From the NCBI RefSeq assembly GCF_900119795.1, contig NZ_LT634361.1, positions 620,001 to 684,000 of the forward strand: a stretch of DNA of 64,000 nucleotides, given 5' to 3'. Below the pieces are notes generated by a model. The model ran no database searches. It saw only the letters and a program-made list of their open reading frames with translations, and was not told the DNA's origin. The DNA comes from Tenacibaculum maritimum NCIMB 2154 (GTDB taxonomy: Bacteria; Bacteroidota; Bacteroidia; Flavobacteriales; Flavobacteriaceae). Below are positions 27,260 to 36,011 of the stretch, piece by piece (the first letter of the stretch is position 1; every line of letters begins with the position of its first letter). The position numbers were made by a program, and so were the translations under genes.

Positions 27260-27994
27260 CTAAACCTTTTTTAAAAACGCATTCCTATACTGTGTAGGTG
27301 TAAGCTCAACGCTCTTTTTAAAATATTTTATAAAGTAGTAAGGGTCCTTGAAACCAAGTTGATAGGCAATCATCTGGCTAGTGTCTGCCGTGTGAAGTAG
27401 CTTATGTTTCGCCTTTTCTATAACCTTTTCAGTAATAAAATTACAAGGAGTTTTTTGTTCGCTTTTTTTAACTTCTTTAATCAGTTTCTTTAAAGGAATT
27501 TGTAACATCTCAGCATAATCTCCTGCGCAATAATTTTTACCAACATTTTGATCAATAAGAGCAGAAAATCTTTCGGTAATAGTGGGCTTTTCATTATGAA
27601 GAGCAAAGTCATTGAATAGTTCGCTCCATAAAATATGCATATAGCTTTCTATAAGACGTTTATTTTCTTTAGCCTTTTCAATAGCATTAATAAGGTGCTT
27701 TTTGTTTTCTACATTGTTAATACTTTGAAATTTAAAGTACGTAGTTGTTTTTTTAGCAACTTTATCAATATCAGGGAAAGTTTTTAAAAAATCATCCGTT
27801 AATTCAATAACAAACGCTTCTAAATAAGGAGAAGCTGCCAAAATATAAAAAGGAGTATCAAAAAAGAAATAGCTATTTGAAGGTATTGTTTGATTTTTTT
27901 CTGATTTTTCAATCGTAATGTTACCATTTAAAAGAATGCAAACGCTTTTTCCATTAGGAGTAAGTGTGTCGTTATTTTTAATATTATAAATCAT
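27260..27994 (-). CDS. AraC-family transcriptional regulator
   Basis: 244 residues. N-terminal cupin-like sensing part (about 1-110). C-terminal double HTH (about 145-240) with EVKKSEQKTPCNFITEKVIE and the second HTH signature MIAYQLGFKDPYYFIKYFKK followed by PTQYRNAF. The ligand is unknown. Lies upstream of the peroxiredoxin-like gene. Confidence 0.92.
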   Translation of the reverse strand: MIYNIKNNDTLTPNGKSVCILLNGNITIEKSEKNQTIPSNSYFFFDTPFYILAASPYLEAFVIELTDDFLKTFPDIDKVAKKTTTYFKFQSINNVENKKHLINAIEKAKENKRLIESYMHILWSELFNDFALHNEKPTITERFSALIDQNVGKNYCAGDYAEMLQIPLKKLIKEVKKSEQKTPCNFITEKVIEKAKHKLLHTADTSQMIAYQLGFKDPYYFIKYFKKSVELTPTQYRNAFLKKV

Positions 27995-28182
27995 TTTCTT
28001 TACATTGAAGAGGTTTTATATCAGTTATCATTCTCATTAAATGAGGTGTTTTTTTTTAATACGACAACGTTATGATCCATAACGCTCCCCACAAATATAA
28101 AACCTTTATAAAGAAGAGCGATAGTTGCAGTTGCTATTCTATTTCGATTACTTGTAAAAATATTGTTTATTGTGTAATGTTT

Positions 28183-28755
28183 TTATATTACTTTAATTTT
28201 GTCTTTTATAGTTATTGAATTTGTTCCTTTTATCATTAACTTGTGTTCCTCTCTAAGTTGTTTCCATTCAGTAGCTTTAATAAAATGATTATGAAAATTA
28301 GTTTTGCCTTTTCTAGGAAAAGAAGCTATAGCATAAACAATTTTATTTTTAGGGATTATACCTTTGTTTCTAAATAGAGCAATATTCACAAGAAACTTTT
28401 CTTTCATTTCTTTATGGTAGGCAGAAACATTTTTGGGTTTACAATCTTTTATCTCAATAAAAATAATAAATGATTCAAGTGTGTTTGAAGTTAGGTACAT
28501 CACACCTTCACATTGTTTTAATTCTCTGTCACCATCCATAAAACATTGCGGTTTAAAGATAGTTGTTGAAATGTTTAAAGATGTTGGATTTAGAATCTTT
28601 AAAGGAGGAATATCTGGTGGTAGCCTTTCTAAAACTTCGACAGATTTAGCAGAGTTTGTTCTTTCGGTATAATCAACTATATAAAACTTGTCTTTTTGAG
28701 TTGTAACATGCCTTAACTTATCTTGTCCAAATTCAGCATTCATATTATCCTTCAT
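28183..28755 (-). CDS. Hypothetical protein with ExK nuclease-like motif, partner of the AAA ATPase
   Basis: 190 residues; family not recognised. The centre reads CEGVMYLTSNTLESFIIFIE followed by IKDCKPKN: two adjacent beta-strands, an E-x-K (EIK), then a helix containing YHKEMKEKFLVNIALFRNKG. This resembles the core of PD-(D/E)xK nucleases, but the preceding Asp is not clear, so the fold is only a suggestion. Its start overlaps the end of the ATPase gene by 11 bp, so the two are translated together and probably work together. Confidence 0.7.
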   Translation of the reverse strand: MKDNMNAEFGQDKLRHVTTQKDKFYIVDYTERTNSAKSVEVLERLPPDIPPLKILNPTSLNISTTIFKPQCFMDGDRELKQCEGVMYLTSNTLESFIIFIEIKDCKPKNVSAYHKEMKEKFLVNIALFRNKGIIPKNKIVYAIASFPRKGKTNFHNHFIKATEWKQLREEHKLMIKGTNSITIKDKIKVI

Positions 28756-29995
28756 CTGAATAGTAATTTAAAATTTCGAAATACTCATCAGTTAACTCTG
28801 TCATTTTAATATCAAAATAATTTTCTGATATAATATAATCTTTATCTTGAATATTACGAATTTCACCATCTTCTATTTCCCAGACTGACACCAGTTTTGG
28901 AGTAATCCATGAAGGCTGACTTTGAAAATTGATGAGTTTATCAGAAGGAATATTTTCTTTAACTAATCCGCCTAATAAGCAGTTGTTTAGTGCGTAAAGT
29001 ATGTACGGGCTATGTGTGGTTAATGTTAAGTTATGATTTCTATCTGTATTGCATATTTTATTGAGTAAATGATAAACTAATTCTTTTTGCGTTTCTGGAA
29101 ATAGGTTTTGTTCAGGTTCTTCGATAATTACGTTAGAAAAAGCATAATCTGTAGATAAACCAATCTCATTCCAAACTTTTTCTTTTGTTTCGTTTAGCAA
29201 TTCAGTGTCCTGTTTAAAATTGGATTCTTGTTTAAGGTTTTGATTTTTTATGATCCAATCATAATCTGCTTTTAGGTTTTCAGGTAACAATTCTCTAATA
29301 TATTTTTTTTCAGCAGGAGAAGGATTCCTTTTTTGAGTATAAAGAGTAGAAAACATAAACTCACAAACTACAAGTAAAGGAGTTATTGATTGCTGACCAC
29401 TTGAAGATCGTTGTAATGAAATTCTCTTATTATTGGGTAATGTAAGAATATCATTTTTAGACGAGGCATCATAGCTGTATTTTATATCAATTGATTTTAG
29501 AGGGTTTTGATACTCTTTCTTTTTTGTAAGAATTTCTTTAAAACTAATCCAATCGTTTAAAAAATTTATGATATTATCATAACCATCATTATATCTTTCT
29601 AAATTAGGAATTGCTGATACAAAATTTCTTTCAGCGGGTATATACTCAATTTTTAAATTTTTATATCTACTAAGCTTTTGATTAGAAACTTTTCTTATTT
29701 CTGTAGTTTTATTCTTACCTTCAAAATTAATTATAGTCCAATCACTTTCATATTCTATCTTAGAGCTATCAGAAAAGTATCCATTGTCCATTCTATGGAA
29801 ATCCGTTAGGCCATCGTAAAAGTTATAATTATCACCTGCTAAAAGATGGTTCTTTTCATACCAACTACATTGACTAATTATTTTAGCAATGGTGCTTTTA
29901 CCGCTGCTTTGAGGTCCCATAAATACATTAACTTTATTTAAATTAAAATCAGCATTTTTTATTGGTCCTATGTTTTTAATCTTTATGCGAGCCAT
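28745..29995 (-). CDS. AAA family ATPase (ABC/OLD-like head domain)
   Basis: 416 residues. Walker A GPQSSGKST (27-35), ABC-signature-like SSSGQQS near residue 200, Walker B NVIIEEPEQNLFP with EEP at 292-294, and an H-loop TTHSPYILYALNN (about 327). This is the SMC/ABC-like ATPase head seen in OLD nucleases and in many two-gene antiphage systems. No Toprim domain follows in the same protein. The second gene, overlapping by 11 bp, has a possible nuclease core. The pair stands alone between housekeeping genes, as defence islands often do. Confidence 0.88.
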   Translation of the reverse strand: MARIKIKNIGPIKNADFNLNKVNVFMGPQSSGKSTIAKIISQCSWYEKNHLLAGDNYNFYDGLTDFHRMDNGYFSDSSKIEYESDWTIINFEGKNKTTEIRKVSNQKLSRYKNLKIEYIPAERNFVSAIPNLERYNDGYDNIINFLNDWISFKEILTKKKEYQNPLKSIDIKYSYDASSKNDILTLPNNKRISLQRSSSGQQSITPLLVVCEFMFSTLYTQKRNPSPAEKKYIRELLPENLKADYDWIIKNQNLKQESNFKQDTELLNETKEKVWNEIGLSTDYAFSNVIIEEPEQNLFPETQKELVYHLLNKICNTDRNHNLTLTTHSPYILYALNNCLLGGLVKENIPSDKLINFQSQPSWITPKLVSVWEIEDGEIRNIQDKDYIISENYFDIKMTELTDEYFEILNYYSDEG

Positions 29996-30130
29996 ACTTT
30001 TATATCAAATATTATAAGGAGCTGTTTATTAATCTTATTAGAGCGGTAAAATTAATCTTTTATAGATAAAAAAAGTGTCATTTGATGAAAATATGCTTTA
30101 CGAATCCTTTTTTATAGGCTTCTCATAAAA

Positions 30131-31081
30131 TTACAATTCATAGTTTTGTCCTTCTTCAGCAAAGCCAAAGCCCAAACGCTTTATCTCATTTTTTTCTTTT
30201 GTGTTTTTATGTAAGGTAGGGTTGGTGTGGTTAAAATGAATGAAAATAATTTTGCTTTTTGTGGCTATGGATTCCTTTTTAAATATGTTGATAGTTTCTT
30301 CAATAAAAGGGTGAGGTACTTCTGTCATGGCTCTTTTAACTTCTTTTTGATGTAAGAAAGTAGCATCCAAAAAAGCATAATCTACTTTTTTAACCTCCTC
30401 AATAATATTCTTTTTCCATTGTTGCCATTTGTTAATATCAGGAATAAACAAAGCTACCTTACTATTCCCCGAAATCTTATACCCCACTGTTTCAGAAAAC
30501 TCATCTCTATGAGGTACTATAAATGGAGTTACTTTTAAATCATTATTCAATACAACAGTATGGGCATCCTTTAAATCAGTTAGTACAATGTTTTTTAAAG
30601 AGACGAGTTGACTCCAAGGAGCATTGTTGGTTAAAAAAGTGTTCATTTTAGGCATAACATATACTTTAGTTCCTTGTTTTCCTAAGGCTTCTCTACCAAA
30701 ATACATTAAACCAGTATAATGCCCAATATGCGCATGTGTTAAAAACACCCCATCAATAATAGCAGTAGTTTGCAGATGCAGCCTATTAATATCAGCAAGT
30801 TGGGTAGCAATATCAGGAGAAGCTTCAAACAACCATTTTTGTTTATTTTTACGATCTATAAGTCCCAAAGAAGTTACCCTCTTTTTCTTTTGAAGTCCTT
30901 CGTAAAAATCATTACAACATTTCTGTTTGCAGCCAATATGAGGGTATCCAGCATCTTGAGCGGTTCCTAGAATTGTAATGTATTGCTGGTATGTAACTGC
31001 TGTTTTTTGTGATTTAGGAGGATGGTTAGTGCATGCAGCAATTATAAAAAGTAATAAAGACGTAATAAGTAGCTGTTTCAT
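30131..31081 (-). CDS. MBL-fold (PqqB-like) lipoprotein
   Basis: 316 residues. Lipoprotein signal with lipobox Cys17 (IIAAC). Metallo-beta-lactamase fold with LTHAHIGHYTGL: His116, His118 and His121, but Gly120 replaces the Asp of the HxHxDH motif. An unusual CKQKCC cluster (51-56) follows GTAQDAGYPHIG. The layout resembles PqqB-like proteins (GTAQDGGxPHxGC). A hydrolase or oxygenase of unknown substrate, membrane-anchored. The loss of Asp suggests altered metal use. Confidence 0.82.
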   Translation of the reverse strand: MKQLLITSLLLFIIAACTNHPPKSQKTAVTYQQYITILGTAQDAGYPHIGCKQKCCNDFYEGLQKKKRVTSLGLIDRKNKQKWLFEASPDIATQLADINRLHLQTTAIIDGVFLTHAHIGHYTGLMYFGREALGKQGTKVYVMPKMNTFLTNNAPWSQLVSLKNIVLTDLKDAHTVVLNNDLKVTPFIVPHRDEFSETVGYKISGNSKVALFIPDINKWQQWKKNIIEEVKKVDYAFLDATFLHQKEVKRAMTEVPHPFIEETINIFKKESIATKSKIIFIHFNHTNPTLHKNTKEKNEIKRLGFGFAEEGQNYEL

Positions 31082-31164
31082 AAAGAAAATATTTTAACGA
31101 AGCTACAAAAAAGAAAAACCTCAACATATGTTGAGGTTTAAAATCTTTAGAAAAAACATGCAAA

Positions 31165-32154
31165 TTATGTCGTTTTTTCTTTAGTAATCATATCAAGCTC
31201 ATTCATTAGTGAGTAAACATTATTAACCATTTTAAGAATGGTTCCGTTTGAATCCACAATAATGTGTGTAGGATATTGTTTAATCTTTAATTTTTTAGAC
31301 ATATACTTTTTTTGCTCAGGAATTACCGCATACTTAAAAGCTTTTTTCTCTAAGAATGCTTTCAACTTATCCCCTTTGTCAAAAGCTAGACTAACAAAAG
31401 TGATGTTTTTGTTATCTTTATAGCGATCTACCAATTTATTTAACTCTGGAAATTCTTCAACACAAATTTTACAATTGATAAACCAACATTTTAAGACGAG
31501 TATTTTCCCTTTGGTATCTGCTTTATTATAAGCAACACCATCAAGATCTACAAAATTGTATTCAGGGAGTTTTTTGCCTTCCATTTTATAATATAAGCGC
31601 GCAATTGTAGCAGCGGCTTTTACTTCTTTAGCTATTTTTTCATCAGAAGTTTTGCTTAAATTAAATAGTTGATAATGACGTTTATTGCTGCCTTTTAGCT
31701 TTATAGGTATATAAGCTCCTGTTCTTAAGAGAGATAAGAATGTGCCTTTATTCATTTTGCTACCTATATTGTCTAAAGGAGTAAAGGTGGACATTAAATC
31801 AATGTTTTCCTTATAGTAGGTTTTCCATGCTTCGTAACTTTTTTGAGCATCAGCTACTACTATATTAGGAGTTAAATTGCCTTCTTCCTCTGTGCTAGTA
31901 TCTTTGGCTACGGCAGGAGTAACTGCAGTTGTTCTTTCAACAGCTACTTCTTCAGCAGGCATTGGCAAGGCAGTTTTCCGTATAGCAGGTGCTACTTTTT
32001 CAGATGTAGAACTATTAGTTTTGTTACTTTTTTTAACTGTATTTTTTGTACGATCATTTACAGTTGTCGATTTGTTTTCATACAGACTTATACCAATAGT
32101 TATAACAGTAAAACTTACAACGATTGATAGTATTGCTGGTAAAATATTTTTCAT
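31165..32154 (-). CDS. TlpA-like thiol-disulfide oxidoreductase, membrane-anchored
   Basis: 329 residues: N-terminal membrane helix (about 4-24), a low-complexity Thr/Ser/Ala/Pro linker (about 30-95), then a thioredoxin fold (about 200-325) with active site CWFINCKICVEEFPEL (CxxC = CKIC). The cis-proline region reads QYPTHIIVDSNG. It reduces disulfides in the periplasm. The long flexible linker suggests it reaches far from the membrane. Family: AhpC/TSA-Redoxin. Confidence 0.85.
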   Translation of the reverse strand: MKNILPAILSIVVSFTVITIGISLYENKSTTVNDRTKNTVKKSNKTNSSTSEKVAPAIRKTALPMPAEEVAVERTTAVTPAVAKDTSTEEEGNLTPNIVVADAQKSYEAWKTYYKENIDLMSTFTPLDNIGSKMNKGTFLSLLRTGAYIPIKLKGSNKRHYQLFNLSKTSDEKIAKEVKAAATIARLYYKMEGKKLPEYNFVDLDGVAYNKADTKGKILVLKCWFINCKICVEEFPELNKLVDRYKDNKNITFVSLAFDKGDKLKAFLEKKAFKYAVIPEQKKYMSKKLKIKQYPTHIIVDSNGTILKMVNNVYSLMNELDMITKEKTT

Positions 32155-32221
32155 CCCCCTAAATATTTATCAGCAACAAAGATACAAGAAATTAATAAAA
32201 TGGCATCTATAAGGATTATAG

Positions 32222-32279
32222 TTTGAAATTACCATAAAAAAAAGGAGTATTATTTCCTTTTTTTTATGGTAATTTCAAA
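32222..32279. terminator. Very long bidirectional terminator-like hairpin
   Basis: Two perfect 25-bp arms (32222-32246 and 32255-32279) separated by 8 bases. The arms end in an A8/T8 run next to GGA/TCC at the loop side. It lies between the ilvE stop and the start of the TlpA-like gene and should terminate ilvE transcription; its perfect 25-bp stem is much longer than typical. Confidence 0.75.
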
Positions 32280-32294
32280 ATGTGAAAGTAGGTG

Positions 32295-33350
32295 CTATAA
32301 GGTAACTCTCCAACCATATGGGTCCGAAACCTTATTGGTTTGTATGTCTGTAATTCGTTTTTTTAAGCTGCTAGCATATGAATTTGTAATTTCAGGTAAC
32401 TCATAGTCCTTTTCCTTAAAACCAAAAGCAGCAATAGGAGAAATAACCGCAGCGGTTCCTGCTCCAAACATTTCTTTTAAAGCACCATTTTTAGCAGCCT
32501 CAACAACTTCTGAAACAGTGATTTTTCGTTCTTCAACAGGAATGTTTTCATCTTTAGCTATCTGTAAAATACTTTTACGAGTAATACCATCTAAAATTCG
32601 ATCACTTGTAGGACTGGTTATTAATGTGTCATTAATTCTAACAAAAATATTCATAGCTCCAGCTTCTTCAATGTATTCATGTTGGTTGTCATCTGTCCAT
32701 ATAACTTGATGATAGCCTTTTTCAACAGCCAATTGAGTAGGGTAAAATTGTCCAGCATAATTCCCTCCAGCCTTTGCGTATCCTACACCGCCATTAGCTG
32801 CACGTGAATATTTTTCTTCAATTAAAACCTTAACCTTTCCAGAAAAATAAGCTCCTGAAGGTGCTGTACAAATAATTAATTTATAAGCATTTGCTGGCGA
32901 AGCATGAAACCCTTCACCTGTAGCAAATATAAAAGGACGTATATATAAAGAACTGCCCTCATTAGTAGGAATCCATTGGCTATCAATTTCTAATAGCTTT
33001 TTTAATCCTTCCATGAACATATTTTCAGGAATCTGAGGAATTGCCAAACGCTCTGCTGATTTGTTCAATCGTTTGCAATTGTCTAAAGGACGAAATAACA
33101 GGGTGTTGCCGTTAGTGTCTTTGTAGGCTTTCATTCCTTCAAAAATAGATTGCCCATAATGAAAAATTTTAGCAGAAGGGTTTAAAGATATTGGACCGTA
33201 GGGTTGAATAGTAGCATTTTTCCATTCTCCGTCAATATAATCGCATACAAACATATGATCCGAAAAGACACTTCCAAAAGAAAGGTTGTTAAAGTCTATC
33301 GTATCAATTTTTGATTGCTTTATAAGCTCAACGCGTATATTAGATTCCAT
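32295..33350 (-). CDS. ilvE: Branched-chain amino acid aminotransferase
   Basis: 351 residues from the ATG at 33350 (MESNIRVELIKQSKI); the frame is open 40 codons further upstream, but that part is AT-rich, hydrophobic and not family-like, so it is excluded. Fold-type IV PLP enzyme: FHYGQSIFEGMKAYK, the PLP lysine in GVGYAKAGGNYAGQ, EEAGAMNIFV, and FGAGTAAVISPI. It interconverts leucine, isoleucine and valine with their 2-oxo acids. Cytoplasmic. Divergent from the DUF4920 gene. Confidence 0.95.
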   Translation of the reverse strand: MESNIRVELIKQSKIDTIDFNNLSFGSVFSDHMFVCDYIDGEWKNATIQPYGPISLNPSAKIFHYGQSIFEGMKAYKDTNGNTLLFRPLDNCKRLNKSAERLAIPQIPENMFMEGLKKLLEIDSQWIPTNEGSSLYIRPFIFATGEGFHASPANAYKLIICTAPSGAYFSGKVKVLIEEKYSRAANGGVGYAKAGGNYAGQFYPTQLAVEKGYHQVIWTDDNQHEYIEEAGAMNIFVRINDTLITSPTSDRILDGITRKSILQIAKDENIPVEERKITVSEVVEAAKNGALKEMFGAGTAAVISPIAAFGFKEKDYELPEITNSYASSLKKRITDIQTNKVSDPYGWRVTL

Positions 33351-33476
33351 AAAGTTAATTCTATTATTAATAGGGGTAAAAATACAAAAAAAAACGTGGG
33401 TTTTTATGTGCGAATAGGAGGCGAGTGTTAAAAAAAACATATCTTTGAATAACATAATTTTTTTTAACACTTTATT

Positions 33477-33980
33477 ATGAGAAATTTACTAAAAGTAGGG
33501 TTTTTAATGGCTCTTTTTTTTATTTCATGCAAGCAAGTAGCGAAAGAAAATCAGCCTCAAAAAGCGGATGTTTCCCCTGTAATCCCCCTTTCTTTAGGAG
33601 CTAAAATAACTAAAGAAAAAGCATTGTCTTCAACAGAGGCTTTTGGAAAAATAAAAGCATTACAAGTAGGTGATACGTTACATGTAAAACTTGCGTCAAC
33701 AGTGAGTGAGGTTTGTAGCAAAAAAGGGTGCTGGATGAAACTTCCATTAGCAGAAGGCGTAAAAATGATGGTTAGGTTTAAAGATTATGGTTTTTTTATG
33801 CCCTTAGATAGTAAAGGAAAAAATGTAATTGTTGAAGGGATGGCTTTTGTACAAGAAACCTCAATAGCAGCATTACGTCATTATGCAGAAGATGCAGGAA
33901 AAACAAAAGAAGAAATAGCCAATATAACAAGTCCTAAAAAAGAGTTTGCTTTTGAAGCAAATGGTGTTTTATTAAATTAA
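33477..33980 (+). CDS. DUF4920 family lipoprotein
   Basis: 167 residues. Lipoprotein signal with lipobox Cys18 (LFFISC). The domain contains GDTLHVKLASTVSEVCSKKG then CWMKLP, the two-cysteine core of the DUF4920 family, and ALRHYAEDAGKTKEEI. Cell-envelope protein of unknown function, frequently a neighbour of tRNA-modification genes in flavobacteria. Its stop overlaps the probable start of mnmD by one base. Confidence 0.85.
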   Translation: MRNLLKVGFLMALFFISCKQVAKENQPQKADVSPVIPLSLGAKITKEKALSSTEAFGKIKALQVGDTLHVKLASTVSEVCSKKGCWMKLPLAEGVKMMVRFKDYGFFMPLDSKGKNVIVEGMAFVQETSIAALRHYAEDAGKTKEEIANITSPKKEFAFEANGVLLN

Positions 33981-34653
33981 GCCTATCAAAAGAGAAATTA
34001 TCATAACGTCAGATGGTTCTACTACCATACATTTGCCAGACTGGAACGAGCAGTATCACTCCAAGCACGGAGCTATACAAGAAGCTTATCACGTATTTAT
34101 AAGAAACGGATTAGAAGCTTTGCCAATTGCTAATATTTCTATTTTAGAAATAGGCTTTGGAACAGGGCTAAACTGCTTTATCACTTTTTTAGAAGCACAA
34201 AAAAAAGCAACTAGCATCAATTATACAGGTGTAGAAGGGTATCCCATACAAAAAGAAGAACTTGAAAAGCTAAATTATGTAACCGCGTTAAGTGCTGGTA
34301 GTCAAAGTGCTATTTTTGATAAAATGCATGAGGTTTTATGGAATGAAGAGCAAGAGATTACGAAAGAATTTTCATTGCTTAAAAAACAGCAATTTTTTGA
34401 AGATATTGATGAAGAAAATGCTTATGATTTGGTTTATTTTGATGCTTTTGGAGCAACGAATCAACCAGAGTTATGGACGGAAGTTATTTTTGAAAAAATG
34501 TATAAGGCCATGAAAAAAGGAGGGGTACTTGTTACATATTCAGCCAAAGGAAGTGTTCGTAGAGCTATGCAAGCGGTAGGTTTTGTAGTAGAGCGCTTGC
34601 CTGGACCACCAGGGAAAAGAGAAATGCTAAGAGCTGTTAAAACAATAATATAA
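33976..34653 (+). CDS. mnmD: tRNA 5-methylaminomethyl-2-thiouridine methyltransferase MnmD
   Basis: Class I SAM methyltransferase equal to the N-terminal half of MnmC. Motifs: EIGFGTGLNCFITFLEA (SAM binding), YDLVYFDAFG (catalytic Asp region), and C-terminal PGPPGKREMLRA. It methylates the wobble uridine side chain of tRNA. The conserved N-terminal strand KREIIITSDGSTTIHLPDWN is encoded, but no ATG, GTG or TTG precedes it after the in-frame stop at 33973. Possible starts are ATT at 33976 (overlapping the upstream TAA as ATTAA) or ATC at 33985; a TTG at 34033 would lose that strand. I place the start at ATT with reserve. Confidence 0.88.
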   Translation: MKPIKREIIITSDGSTTIHLPDWNEQYHSKHGAIQEAYHVFIRNGLEALPIANISILEIGFGTGLNCFITFLEAQKKATSINYTGVEGYPIQKEELEKLNYVTALSAGSQSAIFDKMHEVLWNEEQEITKEFSLLKKQQFFEDIDEENAYDLVYFDAFGATNQPELWTEVIFEKMYKAMKKGGVLVTYSAKGSVRRAMQAVGFVVERLPGPPGKREMLRAVKTII

Positions 34654-34675
34654 TCATTCAAATAAAAACCCGTAT

Positions 34676-34807
34676 ATGAAGTTTCAAAGAAGGTTTGGAA
34701 ACCGGAGAAAAGCAGCACCTAAGAAAGGCCTTTTTTTAGTATTGCTATTAGTTATGGTGTTATTTCTTTGGTATAATGCTGAAAAAATTATAGAGAATTT
34801 GTTTTAG
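34676..34807 (+). CDS. Small single-helix membrane protein (43 aa)
   Basis: ATG at 34676, 43 residues: a strongly basic N-terminus (MKFQRRFGNRRKAAPKKG), one membrane helix (LFLVLLLVMVLFLWY) and a short acidic tail. The positive-inside layout is convincing for a real protein. It lies 22 bp after mnmD on the same strand and is likely in its operon. No known function. Confidence 0.6.
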   Translation: MKFQRRFGNRRKAAPKKGLFLVLLLVMVLFLWYNAEKIIENLF

Positions 34808-34967
34808 TATAAGTATGTGTTTGGAGCTAGCATTTTATACTAGTAGTCGTTTAAAATCGTGGTATAAAAAAGATCGTTGTTTTTCTTGATAAAAAATAGC
34901 CCCTCTTTATTTACATTTTCTTTTTCTAATAAGCGAAGAAGAAAGAAAGGTGAAGAGCGTGCTTATA

Positions 34968-35729
34968 ATGTTTGGGGAAATTTTAATATTAACTCGTAAA
35001 AAAAAGTATTTGAAACCTTTTCAGTTTAAAGAATTTTTAGTGAATCAAGATAAAACAGCTATGAAAATAGGTACTGATGCTGTTTTATTAGGAGCATGGA
35101 CAGCAGTAAATACCTACCCTGATGCTATTTTAGATGTAGGGTCGGGTACAGGGGTTATAGCACTAATGTTAGCGCAACGGAGTGATGCGATGACAATAGA
35201 TGCTGTGGAATTAGATGCAGATGCTTATGCACAAACAGTAGAGAATTTTGAACAGTCAGATTGGGGAGATCGTTTGTTTTGTTATCATTCCGATTTTAAA
35301 GATTTTGCTAAAGAAATAGCAGCAGAAGAAGAAGAATATGATCTTATTGTTTCTAATCCTCCGTTTTATACAGATGAGTTTGAAACCAATAACGAAGCAA
35401 GAAATAAGGCGCGTTTTACATCGTCACTTTCTTTTGAAGAATTGCTTGCTGGTGTGGCTAAAATATTGGCAAAAGAAGGGCGTTTTTCTGTGATTATTCC
35501 TTTTAAAGAAGAACAAAATTTTGTGGCATTGGCATTGGATAATCAATTGTATTTGAATAGGGTTTGCCATGTAAAAGGTACGCCAACATCAGATGTGAAA
35601 CGGAGCTTATTGTCTTTTTCATTTGGTAAAAAAGAATTGGTTAGAGAAACGTTGGTGATAGAAACAGCACGCCATGAATATACTGAAGCGTATATTGCAT
35701 TAACTCATGATTTTTATTTAAAAATGTAG
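34968..35729 (+). CDS. tRNA1(Val) (adenine-37-N6)-methyltransferase-like protein (TrmN6/YfiC)
   Basis: About 253 residues. FQFKEFLVNQDKTAMKIGTD followed by AVLLGAW is the start typical of YfiC/TrmN6. The SAM site is ILDVGSGTGVIALMLAQR, and the N6-adenine motif is NPPFYTDEF. It methylates A37 of tRNA1(Val) by homology. The frame opens with GTG at 34950; I chose the ATG at 34968, though the real start may be a few codons later, just before KPFQFKEF. Confidence 0.88.
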   Translation: MFGEILILTRKKKYLKPFQFKEFLVNQDKTAMKIGTDAVLLGAWTAVNTYPDAILDVGSGTGVIALMLAQRSDAMTIDAVELDADAYAQTVENFEQSDWGDRLFCYHSDFKDFAKEIAAEEEEYDLIVSNPPFYTDEFETNNEARNKARFTSSLSFEELLAGVAKILAKEGRFSVIIPFKEEQNFVALALDNQLYLNRVCHVKGTPTSDVKRSLLSFSFGKKELVRETLVIETARHEYTEAYIALTHDFYLKM

Positions 35730-36011
35730 TTACTAGGGTTGTAGTAGCTAAGTTATTTTATGATGATTTCGTTCTTAATAACGCGCATTTGGCTTTATAA
35801 GCTTTGTTATTTTAATTTTTTAAGAAAAAAGAAGTAAATGTAGTAGGAGGTGAGTAATTGTTTATGGAATAGTTCGATAAAAAAAACAAAGCCTTTTGCT
35901 AACTTGTGAGGCAACCTATAAATCTAAAAAAGGAAATATTAAAACGCATTTTTTTTACTGTAAAATACAACTCATTTATTATCAGTACTAATCTGTACAA
36001 ATATTTTAACC

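Noticed and set aside
28183..29995. PARIS or Septu assignment of the ATPase pair
   Set aside because: No Toprim/DUF4435 or HNH motif is visible in the partner protein.
33351..33470. 40-codon N-terminal extension of ilvE
   Set aside because: Hydrophobic AT-rich sequence unlike the family, while the ATG at 33350 gives a normal start.
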